This document shows positions 8,295 to 15,057 of a DNA stretch of 25,919 bases, piece by piece (position 1 is the first letter of the stretch; each line of letters begins with the position of its first letter). This DNA comes from a virus, in the IMG/VR virus record IMGVR_UViG_3300010157_000219, positions 1-25,919 of that record; one strand, written 5' to 3'. The translations under genes were made by a program, and so were the position numbers. The notes under the pieces are model-generated. The model ran no database searches and was not told the DNA's origin. It saw nothing but the letters and a program-made list of their open reading frames with translations.

Positions 8295-9787
8295 GTTCAA
8301 TCAATTTTCAAAGCGGCACAATCATTCCAGCATCGTGGCTAAACGATGTGAACAGTGCCGTGTACAACGGCACAAGTGCTGCAAACGTCACCTACCAACC
8401 CGCTGGCACTGGCGCTGTGGCAACCACGGTGCAAGCTAAATTGCGTCAGACTGTTAGCGTCAAAGACTTTGGTGCTGTGGGTGATGGAACTACGGATGAT
8501 GGTGCAGCCATAAATGCTTGTTTTGCCGCTGCTACGACAGGTTCAGTTTATATTCCGTTTGGCACATACATGACCAGTGTTGAAATCAACACAAATGGTA
8601 AATCATTTTACGGTGATGGTATTTCAAAAAATATTATTAAAGCTACCGCTACATCTACAGCCAATAGCGTGATGCGTTTAATTGGTACTGATGTTGTTGG
8701 GTTTAATGTTCAACTTGATGCCAACAATCAAATAAACTATGCGGCGTATTTGGATAACTTTAACATTGGAAATTTTAGCCATTCCAAAACACTGAACGCT
8801 AAACTTGACGGCGTGTATTTGCCAACAACTGGCGGTACAAGCGGCACAGTTCTTGATGGTATTTGGTCAATTGGTAATGGATCAACTTATTCGACAGGAA
8901 CAGCCTCTGTCAGCGCGGGTGGTACAGTAGTCACAATTACTGGAGCGGCTAACCTTACAACTCTTGGGTATCGTGCAACTACTGACTTTTTGAAAGTTGG
9001 AAGCACACAAAGAGCGCGGGAAATTGTTTCAATTGGCTCAAATACTGTTACTGTGTACCCTGCATTTGACACCGCAGAAACTAACGTAGCTTATTCATTG
9101 CGTCAAGGCTCTGGCATTAACATTGACGTAAATGGTAACAATAGCAAAATTAAAGTTATAAATTGCACTTTGCAAAGTAACAAACTTGCGGGTCTTGATG
9201 AGCGCTCTTTGTACGGAACGCTTTGCATAGGGAACATTTCAGAAAACAATGAATTTGGACGCATCATTAACCGCAGATCGGTAAGTGGGCAATCAAATTC
9301 TTGCGAAGACATTGGTTGCTACAACGAAACACAACCTTCGGGTGATTATTTAATTGGCGGCGTTAATGGGTTTGACATCATTAACGAAAATGCAGATGCA
9401 CCATTAGCCAAGATTGTGTTTCAACCTCAGTATGGTACTGGTGTTCGGATTAGATTGTCTGGTTACGATCTTTCAGAAATTACGCAAGATCAAACCAACG
9501 TAACAAACATTTCACCGCTTATCAATACGACTCAATATATTGCTGGCGCTCAAAACGCAATTGTTACTTTGCCAGATGTACCCGCCGATACATCAAGCGG
9601 CGCGGGTCAAGTTTATGTATGGCGCGTTCGTCTTGTTGTTCGAGTTAAGTCTGGGTTTAACACAACCATCAAATCGTCAACCTACGTCAATGGGGTTGCA
9701 GGTGCAACTGGTGTGGTTGTGACTGGTGATTACAAGGTCTACAACTGCTACTATCAACCTGGCTATGGCTGGATTGTGCAAGTATGA
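8291..9787 (+). CDS. Tailspike with pectate-lyase-type beta-helix
   Basis: The chosen ATG overlaps the stop of the preceding gene (ATGA) and starts directly with a typical adaptor, INFQSGTIIPASWLNDVNSAV (residues 4-24, quoted in part). An upstream in-frame GTG at 8108 would lie inside the zinc-finger gene and is rejected. Residues 57-75 contain VKDFGAVGDGTTDDGAAI, the signature opening of the pectate lyase superfamily/tailspike right-handed beta-helix. The following ~350 residues are Asn/Thr/Ile-rich, as in beta-helix coils, ending in a smaller C-terminal domain. Such proteins bind and often depolymerise host surface glycans. No catalytic residues can be assigned by eye. The gene is clearly AT-richer than its upstream neighbours, suggesting acquisition or rapid exchange. 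It overlaps the next gene by ATGA. Confidence 0.85.
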   Translation: MSSINFQSGTIIPASWLNDVNSAVYNGTSAANVTYQPAGTGAVATTVQAKLRQTVSVKDFGAVGDGTTDDGAAINACFAAATTGSVYIPFGTYMTSVEINTNGKSFYGDGISKNIIKATATSTANSVMRLIGTDVVGFNVQLDANNQINYAAYLDNFNIGNFSHSKTLNAKLDGVYLPTTGGTSGTVLDGIWSIGNGSTYSTGTASVSAGGTVVTITGAANLTTLGYRATTDFLKVGSTQRAREIVSIGSNTVTVYPAFDTAETNVAYSLRQGSGINIDVNGNNSKIKVINCTLQSNKLAGLDERSLYGTLCIGNISENNEFGRIINRRSVSGQSNSCEDIGCYNETQPSGDYLIGGVNGFDIINENADAPLAKIVFQPQYGTGVRIRLSGYDLSEITQDQTNVTNISPLINTTQYIAGAQNAIVTLPDVPADTSSGAGQVYVWRVRLVVRVKSGFNTTIKSSTYVNGVAGATGVVVTGDYKVYNCYYQPGYGWIVQV

Positions 9788-10602
9788 GCAACAGCAAAAT
9801 ATCGGCGCTAACGTCTGCTACTACGCCTTTGGCGGGTACGGAAGTTGTGCCGATTGTTCAATCGGGGGCTACGGTGAAAGCCACGATTGCAAACATTGTT
9901 GGCGCAGGGACAAGCCTTGTTTGGGGTACAAGCGGTTGGTTTACCAGCAGAACTGCACCTAGCTCTGGCGTTGGTGTTGAAGTATTTTCATCAGGTGGCA
10001 ACGGACAAATTCTTGCTTTTAACCGAAGCACTGTTGCGTATACCAGTTTGATTTACGATGCCAATTATCACCAGTGGAATATTTCCGGTGTAGTTTCTGC
10101 ATATATTGATTCATCTAAGAATTTAAATATTGCATCCGGCAATATTATTCCTACCACAGCCGCCAAAGGCATCAACTTCACCGCCAACACCCCCGCAGCG
10201 GGTAAAACAAGCCAGTTGTTGAATTGGTATGAGGAAGGCACATTTGTTGCCACCTTGACACCAAACACATCGGGGTCTATTACCCTGAGTTCTAACAACA
10301 CGTTGTCATATACCAGAATGGGTCGTGTTGTAGTTGTCAACGGTTTAATTGATGTTGCTTCTGTATCTTTGCCTGTTGGAACATACGTTTTAATTACAAC
10401 ATTGCCATTTACGCCAGCAACAATTTCTCCTAACGCTGGTCGATCTGGCGGCGCATTTGGTGTTCTTTCTACTACGGCTGGAAATATTACGCCGGGTCTT
10501 TTGATTAACGGCGGTCTTGCTACAACTTACATAGCCATGAACGCATCAACTGTCCAAACAGGAACATCGTTTTATGTTCAGTTTACATACATCACCGCAT
10601 AA
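9784..10602 (+). CDS. Small tail fibre protein sharing its C-terminal module with the next gene
   Basis: The 272-residue product is coupled to the tailspike by ATGA. The N-terminus SKISALTSATTPLAGTEVVP followed by IVQSG is a pattern frequent at the start of phage fibre/appendage proteins. The middle region is beta-rich and ends near ANTPAAGKTSQLLNWYEEG. Residues 155-272 are a ~118-residue beta-rich module clearly related to residues 383-499 of the next gene product: TSG(S/T)ITL, GR(V/L)..V.G...VASVS.PVG..VLI, (M/I)NASTV and F(T/S)YIT are shared. The module probably forms a receptor-binding tip or a trimerisation domain. No enzyme motif is seen. AT-rich like its neighbours. Confidence 0.75.
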   Translation: MSNSKISALTSATTPLAGTEVVPIVQSGATVKATIANIVGAGTSLVWGTSGWFTSRTAPSSGVGVEVFSSGGNGQILAFNRSTVAYTSLIYDANYHQWNISGVVSAYIDSSKNLNIASGNIIPTTAAKGINFTANTPAAGKTSQLLNWYEEGTFVATLTPNTSGSITLSSNNTLSYTRMGRVVVVNGLIDVASVSLPVGTYVLITTLPFTPATISPNAGRSGGAFGVLSTTAGNITPGLLINGGLATTYIAMNASTVQTGTSFYVQFTYITA

Positions 10603-10611
10603 GGAACAAAA

Positions 10612-12111
10612 ATGTCTTTGACCAAAGTTTCGTTTTCAATGATTGAAGGGGCGCTTGTCAATGTGGCCGATTATGGCGCGTCGTCAAGTGCCACGGCTGC
10701 CGTCAACACGGCGGCATTTATTGCCGCCTTAAACGCCGCAAAATCAAATTCAACTGGTGTCGATCAAAACGGTAATCCAGCCGGAACGGTTTTTGTTCCG
10801 CGTGGCCGTTATCAATTAAACCCCGATCAAATTATTATTCCAAATTGGGTGAACTTAGTTGGCGCGGGCAAATCGGCAACTATGCTGGTGGCAGCAACCG
10901 CTGGCACAACTTTGATTCGAATGGGAACGGCTGCCGATCCAACTTATCGCACATCCATTTCAGACCTAACCATTTATGGCGCAAATTTGAACATTACCGG
11001 ATTGTCAATCTATGCGTCACTTTGGTTGATGTACAACGTGGAAGTTACAAACTGCAATTACCACGGCATTTATTTGTACAGCAGTTATACAGGCAAAGCG
11101 TACAACACTTACGTTAGTTATTGTTCAACATCTGCTGGCTATGCTGGCATTTACATGGATGGCGTTGCATCAGGTGCTGGCGTAAATGATGTTAATTTTT
11201 ATGGCGGTGGGTTGTCGTATTGCTATGACAGCGTTCGTATCCATAATTGCAACGGTGTTTGGTTTGATGGCATATCTGTTCAAAGTAGTAAACGTAATGG
11301 ATTTAACTTTGACGCTAGTTCGTTTGACGTAACGGGCATCACAATTCGTAATTGTTACTTTGAAGCCAATTGTGACACCTATGCTGGCTATGTCATTATG
11401 GGAACATTTACCGATGTAACCGTTGAAAACAATTACTTTTCTGGTTCTGCTTCGCATCAAATTGTGCCAATTGCAGGCTACGGATTTAATCAATTACAAG
11501 TTATCAACAACCAATTTGACACTAACGCTTACAACCCTGCGTTTATTGGTTTGGTTGATAATACTGTTTCAACATTGGTTTTTCAGCGTGTTTTGATTAT
11601 TGGAAACGCATCGTCCAATGATTCAATTCCTTTGTTTACATCACAATTAAAAGTGTTTGCGGATGCGGCTTTGTATCCAACTAATGCAGTACCTTTAAGC
11701 CGTGTTGACCATGCTACTCAATACATGATGCAGTCAAACTTTGTGAGTGTTTACACAGTCACAATGACACCTGCTACTTCAGGAACAATTACTTTAGATT
11801 CTGCCCACAACAAAGGTGGATATTCTAAAACTGGTAGATTGGTTCATGTTCAAGGCAGTGTTACAGTTGCAAGCGTTTCATCTCCAGTTGGTTCAAACGT
11901 ATTAATTTCGTTACCATACCCAATTGCTGACTTAGATGCAGATGGTGAACGTATTGGTGGGGTAGTTATTCAATCCTCTTCTACCGTAGTTCCTTTTATT
12001 GGAAACGGCGGTATTACAGGTTTTTATATGATTATTAACGCTTCTACTGTTGCTGCTGGCCAAACATATAACTGGTCATTCTCGTACATTACTACATCAG
12101 GAACACCATGA
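10612..12111 (+). CDS. Second tailspike-like beta-helix protein
   Basis: AAGGA (10601-10605) lies six bases before the ATG. Residues ~16-100 contain VNVADYGASSSATAAVNTAAF, FVPRGRYQL and IIPNWVNLVGAGKSATMLV, typical of the first coils of pectate-lyase-like tailspikes (quoted in parts). Residues ~100-350 consist of short Asn/Tyr/Gly-rich segments (VTNCNYHGIYLYSS, ITIRNCYFEANCDTY, NNQFD) as in right-handed parallel beta-helices. Residues 383-499 repeat the C-terminal module of the preceding protein. No adaptor of the WLNDV type is present at the N-terminus, so it may attach through the first tailspike or another protein. Probable glycan binding or depolymerisation; catalytic residues are not identifiable by eye. 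Confidence 0.8.
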   Translation: MSLTKVSFSMIEGALVNVADYGASSSATAAVNTAAFIAALNAAKSNSTGVDQNGNPAGTVFVPRGRYQLNPDQIIIPNWVNLVGAGKSATMLVAATAGTTLIRMGTAADPTYRTSISDLTIYGANLNITGLSIYASLWLMYNVEVTNCNYHGIYLYSSYTGKAYNTYVSYCSTSAGYAGIYMDGVASGAGVNDVNFYGGGLSYCYDSVRIHNCNGVWFDGISVQSSKRNGFNFDASSFDVTGITIRNCYFEANCDTYAGYVIMGTFTDVTVENNYFSGSASHQIVPIAGYGFNQLQVINNQFDTNAYNPAFIGLVDNTVSTLVFQRVLIIGNASSNDSIPLFTSQLKVFADAALYPTNAVPLSRVDHATQYMMQSNFVSVYTVTMTPATSGTITLDSAHNKGGYSKTGRLVHVQGSVTVASVSSPVGSNVLISLPYPIADLDADGERIGGVVIQSSSTVVPFIGNGGITGFYMIINASTVAAGQTYNWSFSYITTSGTP

Positions 12112-12371
12112 GTTTTGAAAAAACAACCATTGTTGACCGCATTGAAGTACTGGCCGACCACACTGTCGCTGTGAGGTATGTGGTGACTGTCACTGAGGAT
12201 GGTCAACCATTTGCTGAACAGGTCAAAGGCAACTACTTTAAGCCTGGAGATGACTACAGCGCAGAAGAAGCCAAAGTACAATCTGTTTGCGCTTTGGTAC
12301 ACACGCCTGAAGTAATTGATGCTTATCAGGCTGCACAACAGGCCCAAATTCCTGAAGGAACCACACCATGA
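12108..12371 (+). CDS. Small conserved tail-region protein
   Basis: 87 residues, coupled on both sides by ATGA. The sequence contains IVDRIEVLADHTVAVRYVV, GQPFAEQVKGNYFKPGDD and CALVHTPEVIDAYQAA. This resembles small proteins I recall beside phage tail fibre genes, with an IdrIEVledgtvqVR opening and a PGDD...HTPEVI.AY ending. It is probably a compact beta-sheet protein followed by a helix. A fibre-assembly chaperone or minor tail component is plausible, but no function is established from the sequence. Confidence 0.7.
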   Translation: MSFEKTTIVDRIEVLADHTVAVRYVVTVTEDGQPFAEQVKGNYFKPGDDYSAEEAKVQSVCALVHTPEVIDAYQAAQQAQIPEGTTP

Positions 12372-12649
12372 GCAATCCACTCGCAGTCACCTATGTCGAC
12401 CTCGTCGGACCCCCGGTGTCCGCTGCGTGGTTGAACGCTGTTGGCCAGGCGGTCAGCGGAATCACATCGCCCACGACCATCACGGCCACTGCTGGCCAGA
12501 CGATCTTTACGGTTCCTTCAACTGCTGTCGGCACGGTGTACATCAACGGTGTGTTCCAGATCTACGGACAAAGCTACACCCGCACCAATGACACCACAAT
12601 CACATTCAGCGAGGCTGTTCCGGTAACCGCCAAAGTGACGATACTGTAA
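12368..12649 (+). CDS. Mini fibre/adaptor protein with WLNAV motif
   Basis: 93 residues, ATGA-coupled upstream and TAATG-coupled downstream. VDLVGPPVSAAWLNAVGQAV near the N-terminus resembles the IIPASWLNDVNSAV adaptor of the first tailspike. The remainder (TATAGQTIFTVPSTAVGTVY, INGVFQIYGQSYTRT, TITFSEAVP) resembles the small beta domain that follows such adaptors in longer phage fibres. It therefore looks like an adaptor plus one small domain without an enzymatic or receptor-binding shaft. It may be a stand-alone virion decoration, a cap, or the remnant of a longer fibre. Confidence 0.65.
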   Translation: MSNPLAVTYVDLVGPPVSAAWLNAVGQAVSGITSPTTITATAGQTIFTVPSTAVGTVYINGVFQIYGQSYTRTNDTTITFSEAVPVTAKVTIL

Positions 12650-13140
12650 TGCTGGACCCCATCAGCATCAGTGCTGCGTTTGCCATCGCCAAGAGCACGA
12701 TTGCAGGGGTTCAAGAAGCCATCCAGATGGGGAAAGACCTGCACGAGTGCAGTGGCGACCTCATCAAGTTCTTTGAGATGCACGACAAGGTCGAACGGGG
12801 TGCAAATCAAGACAAAGCCAAGGCGAACAATTCAGAGATGGCTCAAGCTCTTGAGTCTGTGATGAACGCCAAGCAACTGAGGGATGCACGCAAAAAGCTC
12901 AAGGAGCAACTGATTTACTCGGGCCAAGGCGATGTCTGGGAATCCATACAAGCCGAATACAATTTGATCGTGGCTACCCGCAAAAGGGAAGAACGTGAAG
13001 CGGAAGAAGCAGCCAAGCACCGGCGTGAGAATCTAGCAGAGACAATGGAGATTTTGTTCATCGGTCTTGCCAGTTGCATAAGCGCCGGGCTGATCGGATG
13101 GGGCACATTCGAGTTTATAGTTTACAAACTGAAAGGTTGA
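12649..13140 (+). CDS. Membrane-anchored coiled-coil protein next to the holin
   Basis: 163 residues, TAATG-coupled to the previous gene and three bases ahead of the holin gene. The N-terminus (SISAAFAIAKSTIAGVQEAIQ) is amphipathic. The central part is helical and highly charged (LRDARKKLKEQLIYSG, RKREEREAEEAAKHRREN). A single C-terminal membrane segment spans residues ~133-158 (MEILFIGLASCISAGLIGWG). This matches a small phage protein type often found beside holins, whose function I do not know with certainty. A spanin-like or holin-regulating role is possible by position, but its topology, with a C-terminal TM and no lipobox partner, is not that of a classical i-spanin. Confidence 0.65.
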   Translation: MLDPISISAAFAIAKSTIAGVQEAIQMGKDLHECSGDLIKFFEMHDKVERGANQDKAKANNSEMAQALESVMNAKQLRDARKKLKEQLIYSGQGDVWESIQAEYNLIVATRKREEREAEEAAKHRRENLAETMEILFIGLASCISAGLIGWGTFEFIVYKLKG

Positions 13141-13143
13141 TAT

Positions 13144-13638
13144 ATGGAGTGGCTAAAAATGATCGCACCCACCATCGCTACGGCGGTGGGAGGCCCCTTC
13201 GGAACCATGGCTTACGGCCTCATCGCTCATGAGCTTGGCGTCTCACCTGACGAAGCCAAGAGCACCATCGAGGCGGGCAAACTGACCGCTGATCAGATCG
13301 CCAGCGTGCAACTGGCCGAGGTGCAGATCAAAGCCAAGGCACAAGAGCTCAACCTCGACTTTGCTCAACTGGTTGTCGCGGATCGCAAGTCAGCCCGTGA
13401 GATGCAGGCTCAGACTCGGTCGTACATCCCTGCGATCTTGGCCATCGCGGTCACCATCGGCTTCTTCGGCATCTTGATTGGCATGATGACCGAGACATTC
13501 AAAACCTCGGATGCCTTGATGCTGATGCTGGGCTCCTTGGGTACAGCCTGGACTGGGATCATCGCGTTTTACTTTGGCTCGTCAGCAGGCTCTCAGGCCA
13601 AAGACGACTTACTTCACCAATCGACGCCAACAAAATGA
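13144..13638 (+). CDS. Holin, GTA_holin_3TM type
   Basis: 164 residues. The region HELGVSPDEAKSTIEAGKLT, followed by ADQIASVQLAEVQ and VVADRKSAREMQAQ, is characteristic of the GTA_holin_3TM family. Two strong membrane segments lie at ~94-115 (YIPAILAIAVTIGFFGILIG) and ~124-146 (ALMLMLGSLGTAWTGIIAFY), with a weaker hydrophobic N-terminal stretch (~6-30) as the third. The C-terminus ends in a short polar tail. It would form membrane lesions that release or activate the endolysin encoded next, whose start overlaps the holin stop (ATGA). AAAGG precedes the start. Confidence 0.85.
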   Translation: MEWLKMIAPTIATAVGGPFGTMAYGLIAHELGVSPDEAKSTIEAGKLTADQIASVQLAEVQIKAKAQELNLDFAQLVVADRKSAREMQAQTRSYIPAILAIAVTIGFFGILIGMMTETFKTSDALMLMLGSLGTAWTGIIAFYFGSSAGSQAKDDLLHQSTPTK

Positions 13639-14066
13639 CACAGCTCTCAGAACACTTCTCGTATGAAGAGTTGACTCACACAGATCACCGTGAGTTCGAC
13701 AACACACCCAACGATGCTGAATTGGCCAACCTCGTGCGCTTGGCTACGTTTTTGGAAGATGTCAAAGCGTTCCTGGGCGGCAAGCCTGTCATGGTCAACA
13801 GTGCGTTCAGGTCTAAACAAGTCAATGACGCCGTGGGCTCCAAGGACACCAGTCAGCACCGGGTTGGTTGTGCCGCAGACCTGCGCATCCCTGGGATGAC
13901 CCCGAATGAGGTGGTGCGTGCCATCATCGCATCTGATCTCCAGTTCGATCAGATCATTCGTGAGTTTGATAGCTGGACCCACATCAGTGTGCCCAACGAT
14001 CCTGATGGCAAGCCGCGGCGCCAGGCTCTCATCATCGACAAGACTGGCACCAGGCTGTTCTCTTAA
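13635..14066 (+). CDS. Endolysin, M15-type peptidase
   Basis: 143 residues, coupled to the holin by ATGA. VNSAFRSKQVNDAVGSKDTS and SQHRVGCAADLRI form the zinc-peptidase signature SxHxxGxAxD; the likely zinc ligands are His75, Asp82 and His116 (SWTHISV). This is the fold of the Peptidase_M15 D-Ala-D-Ala carboxypeptidase-like or L-Ala-D-Glu endopeptidase endolysins, which cleave the peptide stems of peptidoglycan. No signal peptide or membrane segment is present, so release through the upstream holin is expected. The stop codon TAA overlaps the stop of the opposite-strand gene within the palindrome TTAA. Confidence 0.9.
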   Translation: MTQLSEHFSYEELTHTDHREFDNTPNDAELANLVRLATFLEDVKAFLGGKPVMVNSAFRSKQVNDAVGSKDTSQHRVGCAADLRIPGMTPNEVVRAIIASDLQFDQIIREFDSWTHISVPNDPDGKPRRQALIIDKTGTRLFS

Positions 14067-14272
14067 GTCGTCCCAATCGAGAGATTGACGGCAAACTCAC
14101 CACAGAAGCTGTCGTCTGCGATGTTGGGAAACGCGGCAACCGGTGAAGGTTGAAGCTGCATCCCTGACAGCGCGGTCTGCGTGGGAATCATGACCACGCT
14201 CACATGGGGCGGGTAGCGTCGGCACTCATCCTCGTGGCGGTAGCGACAGTGGTGGCAAGATGCGAAGTTCAT
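14063..14272 (-). CDS. Small Cys-rich, probable zinc-binding protein
   Basis: 69 residues; last gene of the leftward replication operon, starting in an ATGA overlap with the gene before it. CHHCRYRHEDECRRYPP at residues ~6-22 and FPNIADDSFCGEF near the C-terminus give the four-cysteine pattern CxxC...C-RR-PP...FP...CGEF. I recall this from many small phage and prophage proteins with unknown function. Metal binding is inferred from the Cys spacing. It converges on the endolysin gene and shares the stop-codon palindrome TTAA with it. Confidence 0.75.
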   Translation of the reverse strand: MNFASCHHCRYRHEDECRRYPPHVSVVMIPTQTALSGMQLQPSPVAAFPNIADDSFCGEFAVNLSIGTT

Positions 14273-14550
14273 GGGTTTTTCTCCAAGGCTTTGTTAAACA
14301 TGTGTGCGAGTTTCAAGATCGTGTTCTCTGGTCCTGAAACGTAATCAGTCTTTTCAAATCCATACTGCTCAAGCGGCATCGAGTCCCAGGTCGTGTACTC
14401 AGCGACTCGCTCTCCGATGAACTTGGCATACGCGCCAACAGGCACGCGCCCCTCAAGGGGGCTGAACAGTATGTTGTCCAGTTTGCGCTTGACATCCACA
14501 GGCAGTGAAACGTGCAGCAAGACTTTCTCGTCGCCTTTAGGTCTGGCCAT
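14269..14550 (-). CDS. Small conserved phage protein (MARPKGDEKV start)
   Basis: 93 residues from the ATG at 14550, which sits in a TAATG overlap with the upstream 51-codon gene. A longer in-frame start further upstream would run over that gene, and the sequence there does not resemble the family. MARPKGDEKVLLHVSLPVDV, LFSPLEGRVPVGAYAKFIGE and SGPENTI resemble a recurrent small phage protein, of the kind MARPK..KV.LHV.LP followed by E(G)RVP.GAY..FI. A basic N-terminus and predicted helices leave open a nucleic-acid or RNA-polymerase-binding role. Function unknown. Confidence 0.7.
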   Translation of the reverse strand: MARPKGDEKVLLHVSLPVDVKRKLDNILFSPLEGRVPVGAYAKFIGERVAEYTTWDSMPLEQYGFEKTDYVSGPENTILKLAHMFNKALEKNP

Positions 14551-14705
14551 TACTGCCCCTTGGCTGCGAACAGCACGATCATGACCAACCAGAACACGCC
14601 GGCTAAACTGATCAGCAGCCACTTGGCTAAGTCCTTCAAGTGCTCACGCCACATGGATTGTGGCAACGGAGCCCTATCGTAGTGTTTACGTCCGATTCTT
14701 CCCAT
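14550..14705 (-). CDS. Small single-pass membrane protein (51 aa)
   Basis: The ATG at 14705 has a strong ribosome binding site, AAGGAG, seven bases upstream, inside the end of the zinc-ribbon gene. The stop overlaps the next ATG (TAATG). The product starts MGRIGRKHYDRAP, a basic N-terminus, and has one membrane segment at about residues 27-46 (WLLISLAGVFWLVMIVLFAA) with a short C-terminus KGQ. The positive-inside rule predicts a cytoplasmic N-terminus. Its tight coupling on both sides argues that it is a real gene. Role unknown. Confidence 0.7.
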   Translation of the reverse strand: MGRIGRKHYDRAPLPQSMWREHLKDLAKWLLISLAGVFWLVMIVLFAAKGQ

Positions 14706-14850
14706 CTTTTTTCTCCTTGGGTGTGACTATAGTTTCGATTGTGGTGAACCTGTGTGCGTTGGCGCACTCAAGACGCCGACGGCGAGTGTTACCGGTGCTG
14801 GTGCGAGTCTCTTTGACCATCGTCCAGGTTCCGCAGACAGGGCATTTCAC
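14686..14850 (-). CDS. NrdR-like zinc-ribbon mini-protein, GTG start
   Basis: 54 residues from GTG at 14850. GGAGG lies seven bases upstream, and the GTG overlaps the preceding stop as GTGA; this makes it preferable to an in-frame start further upstream that would add unrelated residues. The sequence KCPVCGTWTMVKETR, TRRRRLECANAHRFTTIETI (quoted in parts) resembles the N-terminal zinc ribbon of NrdR (CPxC...RRRRxC..CxxRFTTxE), but the last metal position appears as N-A-H instead of C-x-x-C. Only the ribbon is present; the ATP-cone of NrdR is missing. It may bind DNA or RNA, and possibly interferes with host NrdR regulation of ribonucleotide reductase genes. Confidence 0.7.
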   Translation of the reverse strand: MKCPVCGTWTMVKETRTSTGNTRRRRLECANAHRFTTIETIVTPKEKKDGKNRT

Positions 14851-15056
14851 TTCTTTGCCTCCGTCGATGCGTGCAAGTAATCGGTCAACCGATCGATGCG
14901 CTCGGTGTAGCAGCGCACGCGGCACTCGGCCTCCTCGCGGTACGAGAACGCTTCAAGCAGGCGGCGCTTGGCCTCCTCTAACTCGATCAGGGCCAGCATC
15001 TCGGCGCTGGGTGGCGCAAAGAAAGACTTTAGAAAATTCATTGACTGGAAAAACAT
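14847..15056 (-). CDS. Small coiled-coil phage protein
   Basis: 69 residues from ATG 15056, two bases after the helicase stop, with AGGAG six bases upstream lying in the helicase 3' end. A longer upstream start would sit inside the helicase gene and lacks support. The opening MFFQSMNFLKSFFAPPSAEM is followed by a charged helix rich in Ala, Glu, Leu and Arg (LALIELEEAKRRLLEAFSYR) and a second helix, a probable short coiled coil. Similar small proteins (FFRPPSpEvLAlrELEEA) are frequent in phage replication operons. Function unknown. Confidence 0.7.
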   Translation of the reverse strand: MFFQSMNFLKSFFAPPSAEMLALIELEEAKRRLLEAFSYREEAECRVRCYTERIDRLTDYLHASTEAKK

Positions 15057-15057
15057 T

